Below, one piece after another: positions 60,059 to 64,000 of a DNA stretch of 64,000 nucleotides. Under the pieces are notes generated by a model, which searched no databases, was not told where the DNA came from, and saw only the letters and a program-made list of their open reading frames with translations. The translations under genes were made by a program, and so were the position numbers. Positions within the stretch are counted from its first letter, which is position 1. Each line of letters opens with the position of its first letter. Where the stretch lies: NCBI GenBank assembly GCA_003952965.2, contig CM025850.1, positions 36,799,165-36,863,164 of the forward strand, in the 5' to 3' direction. Source of the stretch: Morella rubra. Its lineage: Eukaryota; Streptophyta; Magnoliopsida; Fagales; Myricaceae.

Positions 60059-60627
60059 TGCTACTTCGATTCAGAGAGAGAGAGGTGCTTCTGGTTTTGG
60101 GGGTTTCTTAGGTTCAAATCAGGGCGGCACGTGTTATCTCCGATTTCAAACGAAGCACGGGCACTTGAGAGGGTTCCAGTTTTATAAACCAGGAGAGGCT
60201 CACCCCCTGTTCGTTATGGTCCCGTTTCCAACAGTTTTATTCCAGATTTAAATAGCAGTGTCATAAAGCAAATCTAAGGACAGATATGATGCCACGTCAA
60301 ACAAATATGATCCAGTTAATTTTGCACACGCGGCCTCAACTTTTTTTTTTCGTTTTGGGCTCAAATTTGAATTTGAGGAAATTGGGTTGGGAACCAGTTT
60401 TATGTTTTGGACCCAGGATTAAAAACTTTTTTCAAGAGGCACTGCTGTTCTCGGGACGACATCTATGAACGAAGAAAGGAAGAATAGTTTTCCTATAAAA
60501 ACGCTGCCCAGCCCGACCTCTCCGCAAAATCCAAGATAATTTACAGTAAAGTAAATCCGCTTGGAACAATCAAAGAACGCGACCACTTAGGACTTCTCCG
60601 TTTTCTTCAGGTTCATCTTTCTCCCCA
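60059..60627. promoter_or_regulatory. Shared bidirectional promoter of CDC27B and SDS22
   Basis: Only 569 bases separate the divergent start codons. A palindromic G-box core CACGTG lies at 60128-60133 and an ACGT-core GCCACGTCA near 60291-60299. I see no clear TATA box. Shared regulation is plausible but not shown. Confidence 0.6.
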
Positions 60628-63600
60628 ATGGATGATGAGACTCGACCACCACCTGGTTCGGATCCCGGGGCGGATTATTCTCCACCTCAGGACGACTCCT
60701 CCGCTACAGTCCTGGACCTCACCAGCTTCCAACTCCACGATCTTGAGTCGGTCGAGTTACCTGCGTGTCTAACGGAGTTGGACCTCACGGCGAATCGTTT
60801 GTCCACCTTGGACCCCCGGATTGGGCAGCTCTCTAACCTCACAAAGCTGTCTTTTCGCCAGAACCTCATCAAAGACGACGCTGTCGAGCCTATCTCTCGC
60901 TGGGACGCCTTATCAGGTCTCGAGGTATTCAATATTTTCCTTCTTAATTTTTCTAGTTCTCTAGTGGGGCACAATCACAATCGGGTTATTGATGCTTTTC
61001 CTGTGTGCGTATCATTTTCTTGGTTCTCTGTTTGGATTCTCCGAAAACGTTTTCTTTTTTCCTAGGGTAAGATTCTAAGAAAAGGTTTGGGGATAAAAAT
61101 AATTGAAAGCGTTTTGGACCCCATAATTTCTTAAATTAAAGAAAGAAATTGAACGGCGTAAATGGGATGATTTTATCAGGCTTGCGTGAATTATTCAACT
61201 TCTACTTCCTTTTTGGTGTGCTTGTGCCCTTAAAATTTTAGGCATTCTAAAATTTTAACATAATAAAATAATTATAATATAATCTCTCTCGGCAGATTAT
61301 TATTTTTCGTTATAATAAATATAAAAAATTTATTCAAATCATCTCTTTTTTCACTTTTTCACCCATTTCAATGCTTTAAAATTTTAATCTTCCTAAAATT
61401 TTAATACTCAAACACAACCTTAGTTTAGTTTTATACTTTGGTTGCCAAAAAACCACGGAGTCTAAAATTTTGTTTTATTGTTATTCATTTCTTCAGGAGC
61501 TGGTGTTCAGGGATAATAAGCTAATGAAAGTTCCTGACGTCAGCATATTCAGGAAGCTTTTGGTGTTCGATGTGTCATTCAACGAAATTACTTCGCTATA
61601 CGGGCTGTCCAAGGTCTCCAACACGCTTAAGGAGCTCTATGTGTCAAAAAATGAGGTTACTAAGATAGAAGAGATTGACCACTTTTATGATCTGCAAATT
61701 CTTGAACTTGGCTCGAACAGATTGCGGGTTAGCTCTAAACTCTTTTCGTGAATCTCTCCAATGGGAACCTAATAAGAGTTTATACTGTACACCATTGTTT
61801 GAAGCAAACTCTGAAGATATTTTAAATAGCGTGTCCTTTGTTGAGTATTGCTAGGGGAAAGTGTATGGTATTGACTAGGATGGAACAACAATTTGTATGG
61901 TTTTGTCATTACTAGAGCACAAGCTCAAATGTTCAATAAATATTTTGCTACCTCAGGTAATGGAGAACATGCAGAACTTAAGGAATTTACAGGAGTTGTG
62001 GCTGGGGCGAAATCGTATCAAATCAGTAAATCTGTGTGGGTTGACATGCATCAAAAAGATTAGCTTGCAAAGCAATCGTTTAACTTCGATGAAAGGATTT
62101 GAGGTATGCCATCTGGCTATTGTGGGAAAGTGTGCCCTTTGGCAGTGATTCTTAAGGCATTGTGTTCCATAGAAGATTACCCTGATCATTTTTTCCTTTG
62201 ATTGTTACTCTAAGGATTGTGTTGCTCTGGAAGAACTATACTTGAGTCATAATGGTATCTCTAATATGGAAGGCCTGTCATCTTTAGTCAACCTCCGGGT
62301 TTTAGATGTCTCCTCGAATAAGCTAACATCAGTGAGTGACATTCAAAACCTGAAGTGGTATGTCATTATTCCCTTATGAATCCCGCGGGTGATTATTGTC
62401 TTGTCTTATATTGGTGATTTTGCCACTTTAATCGATATCTTTTTGCAGGTTAGAAGACCTATGGCTTAACAACAACCTAATAGAATCACTTGAAGCTTTT
62501 GCTGAGGCTGTGGCTGGTTCAAGAGAGAAACTTACCACTATCTACTTGGAAAACAATCCATGCGTATGACTCCTAACATCTTTAGGCTGTGTTTGTTTAC
62601 TAAAATTTTAGCCTTCCAAAATTTTAACATAATAAAATAATTACAATATAATCTCTCTCTCCCCCATCAAATCATTACTTTTCACTATAATAAATATAAA
62701 AAATTCATTCAAATAATCTCTCTTTTCACTTTTTCATCAATTCTAATACCCTAAAATTTTAACCTCCCCAAAATTTTAATACTCAAACACAACCTTAATA
62801 ACTTAATTTTTTTAAGCTTTATGCAGAGCCAGTCAACTTAGCCATATTTCCTCATCATTGATATATGGTGATTTCATGCTCTTTCTTTCTGGTTCTTCTG
62901 CCTATTCTGACTAGTCATGCGCACATCAGCAAGCTACTTGTGCTTAATTTTTTTGCCAATGAGCTCTAGTTGGGGTCATAAATTGTCTCACTTGTAGGTT
63001 ATAACAAGTTGATATTTGGCTTGGTTCACAATCTTCTCAACCGTTTTCTTGTCTTCTTTTTTTTTAGTGAGCATGTCAAAGTTAATAGAACTCCCTACTA
63101 GTGCACTGAGTTTTTCACAGCACATTCTATCTTACCCATTTTCCACAATTATTATTGATCCTTGCCCTGACAGTGAGATGAATTATTCTTTTTTTATCCC
63201 CATCCGTCACGTTGAACTTGATTATGGTTTCAATTTTGATAGTCATTTAGATGATCTACTATTTTCCTATATATGTTTACTGTACCATCGCCATCTTTGA
63301 CATTCATTTCCCTAATAGAGCTAGTCTTATATGCACCTAGCTTGGGCATTATAAATCAGCTGAGTTTTTTGCTGAAGAGTATGCATCTTTGTGATGTAGT
63401 GGTAATTATTTTGGCTGTTGTTGTATGAGAAGTTTTAGAAGCTACACCCTTTATCGTCTTGTTTCTATTAGGATTTCATGTTAGAAGGTTAGGTTACCAC
63501 TGACAAGTCCTATATGTTACAGTCGGGTACATTTTCTCCATAATGATGAATGATGCTTCCACCATTTTGTTGAGTTAAATATGTAACATCCACCCAACCA

Positions 63601-64000
63601 ACAGTACCTACAGTTATTTGTGTGAAAAAGTTCCTGCCAGGACTGCAACTTTTGTGCGGTGGAGAAGCAAAACAGAAATAGGATTGCTTTAGCTGTATAT
63701 TATTCTTCAGAAAGCAATATACTTGGCTTTTGTTTGGTCATAAAGTAAATGATGGATTGTCAAAACTATGACTAGCAATGCTGCATGGGAAGTTCACTAA
63801 TTGCAATGTTACTTGTCCTGTCAATGGTATCTATTTGCCATGCTTTTTGGCTCAATCCTGTTGCATTGGTTTAAGATGCCTTTTCTGCAATTTTCTTGAA
63901 TTGTTAGGGAAAGTTTTAGATCATTTTACAAGTATTGAAGATATGTTGTATGGTAGAAATTTCCTTGCAGCATTTTTTCTCCAAAGAGGTGCATGTTTAT
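60628..64000 (+). CDS. SDS22: SDS22-like PP1 regulatory LRR protein (partial)
   Basis: The visible part is 311 residues in five exons: 60628-60924, 61497-61727, 61957-62103, 62215-62357 and 62449-62563. At least one further exon must lie beyond the window. The protein is a chain of 22-residue SDS22-type leucine-rich repeats (LTELDLTANRLSTLDPRIGQ, LKELYVSKNEVTKIEEIDHF, LEELYLSHNGISNMEGLSSL, LEDLWLNNNLIESLEAFAEA) and reaches the cap region (KLTTIYLENNPC), which in relatives is followed by about 30 residues. SDS22 (PPP1R7 in animals, At5g19680 in Arabidopsis by memory) binds and regulates the catalytic subunit of protein phosphatase 1. The start at 60628 is the first ATG of an acidic, Pro-rich leader. 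Tourist-like MITEs occupy introns 1 and 5. I found no last exon before 64000. Confidence 0.9.
61215..61419. mobile_element. Tourist-like MITE in SDS22 intron 1
   Basis: About 205 bases closely resembling the element at 62585. The right end CTCAAACACAACC is followed by TTA; the left end GGTGTGCTTGTGCCCTTAAA is more decayed and its TTA flank is not intact. Confidence 0.7.
62585..62794. mobile_element. Tourist-like MITE in SDS22 intron 5
   Basis: A 210-base element has ends GGCTGTGTTTGTTTACTAAA and (inward from the right) GGTTGTGTTTGAGTATTAAA, with exact TTA duplications (62582-62584, 62795-62797). It fits a PIF/Harbinger-type MITE. Confidence 0.85.
62798..64000. other. SDS22 intron 5, continued to the window edge
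   Basis: This stretch is T-rich, without any frame resembling the expected SDS22 C-terminus (a Pro-rich turn then a helix with ALP..QID), so I read it as intron. No other gene or element is clear. Confidence 0.4.

Noticed and set aside
1018..64000. A biosynthetic, defence or mobile gene cluster as a new system
   Set aside because: Host genes belong to unrelated housekeeping, editing and stress families with separate promoters. No shared domain, fusion or pathway links them beyond the possible CDC27B-SDS22 pair.

Overview
The window is nuclear DNA from a eudicot plant. Genes carry GT-AG introns of about 50 to 900 bases, protein families are plant-specific (a DYW-class PPR protein, DUF761 and DUF810 proteins, a class I small heat-shock protein), and the space between genes is AT-rich and full of short transposon remnants. 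A run of exactly 100 Ns (38812-38911) marks a scaffold join. Codon use and the amount of repeat fit a woody rosid, but that last step is a guess.

Left block (1-21 kb): SKIP (minus strand, one coding exon), STT3A (plus strand, 23 coding exons, catalytic subunit of oligosaccharyltransferase) and a DUF810/unc-13-like gene (minus strand, 5 coding exons, one intron starting with GC). STT3A and the DUF810 gene converge. The last two STT3A exons and the start of its 3' UTR are repeated in tandem, nearly unchanged, just downstream of the stop codon.

Middle-left (21-34.8 kb): I recognise no host gene here. It is a repeat landscape: two hAT-type elements with exact 8-base target duplications, a Mutator-like element with long inverted repeats and an exact 9-base target duplication, LINE 3' ends (one split by a decayed hAT copy), a 1.2-kb tandem duplication that copied part of one hAT element, and a CpG-rich ~72-base tandem array.

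Middle (34.8-40.6 kb): an intronless DYW-type PPR gene (RNA editing), a class I small heat-shock gene with clear heat-shock elements and a TATA box, an assembly gap, and a DUF761 gene. From 40.6 to 48.4 kb I find no gene, only AT-rich DNA and one young poly(A)-tailed retroposed insertion.

Right block (48.4-64 kb): a small single-pass membrane protein gene of unknown function, then CDC27B (APC/C subunit 3, minus strand, 16 coding exons, with a complete tRNA-derived SINE in one intron), which is head-to-head with an SDS22-like PP1 regulatory LRR gene that runs off the right edge. Their start codons are about 570 bases apart. Tourist-like MITEs of one family sit in introns of both genes.

The genes are ordinary housekeeping and stress genes in separate pathways (splicing and transcription, N-glycosylation, vesicle traffic, organelle RNA editing, protein folding, cell cycle). 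I see no operon-like or biosynthetic cluster. The gene order is informative: STT3A, DUF810, CDC27B and SDS22 appear, from recalled locus numbers, as two separate adjacent pairs in Arabidopsis, which fits loss of alternate copies after genome duplication.
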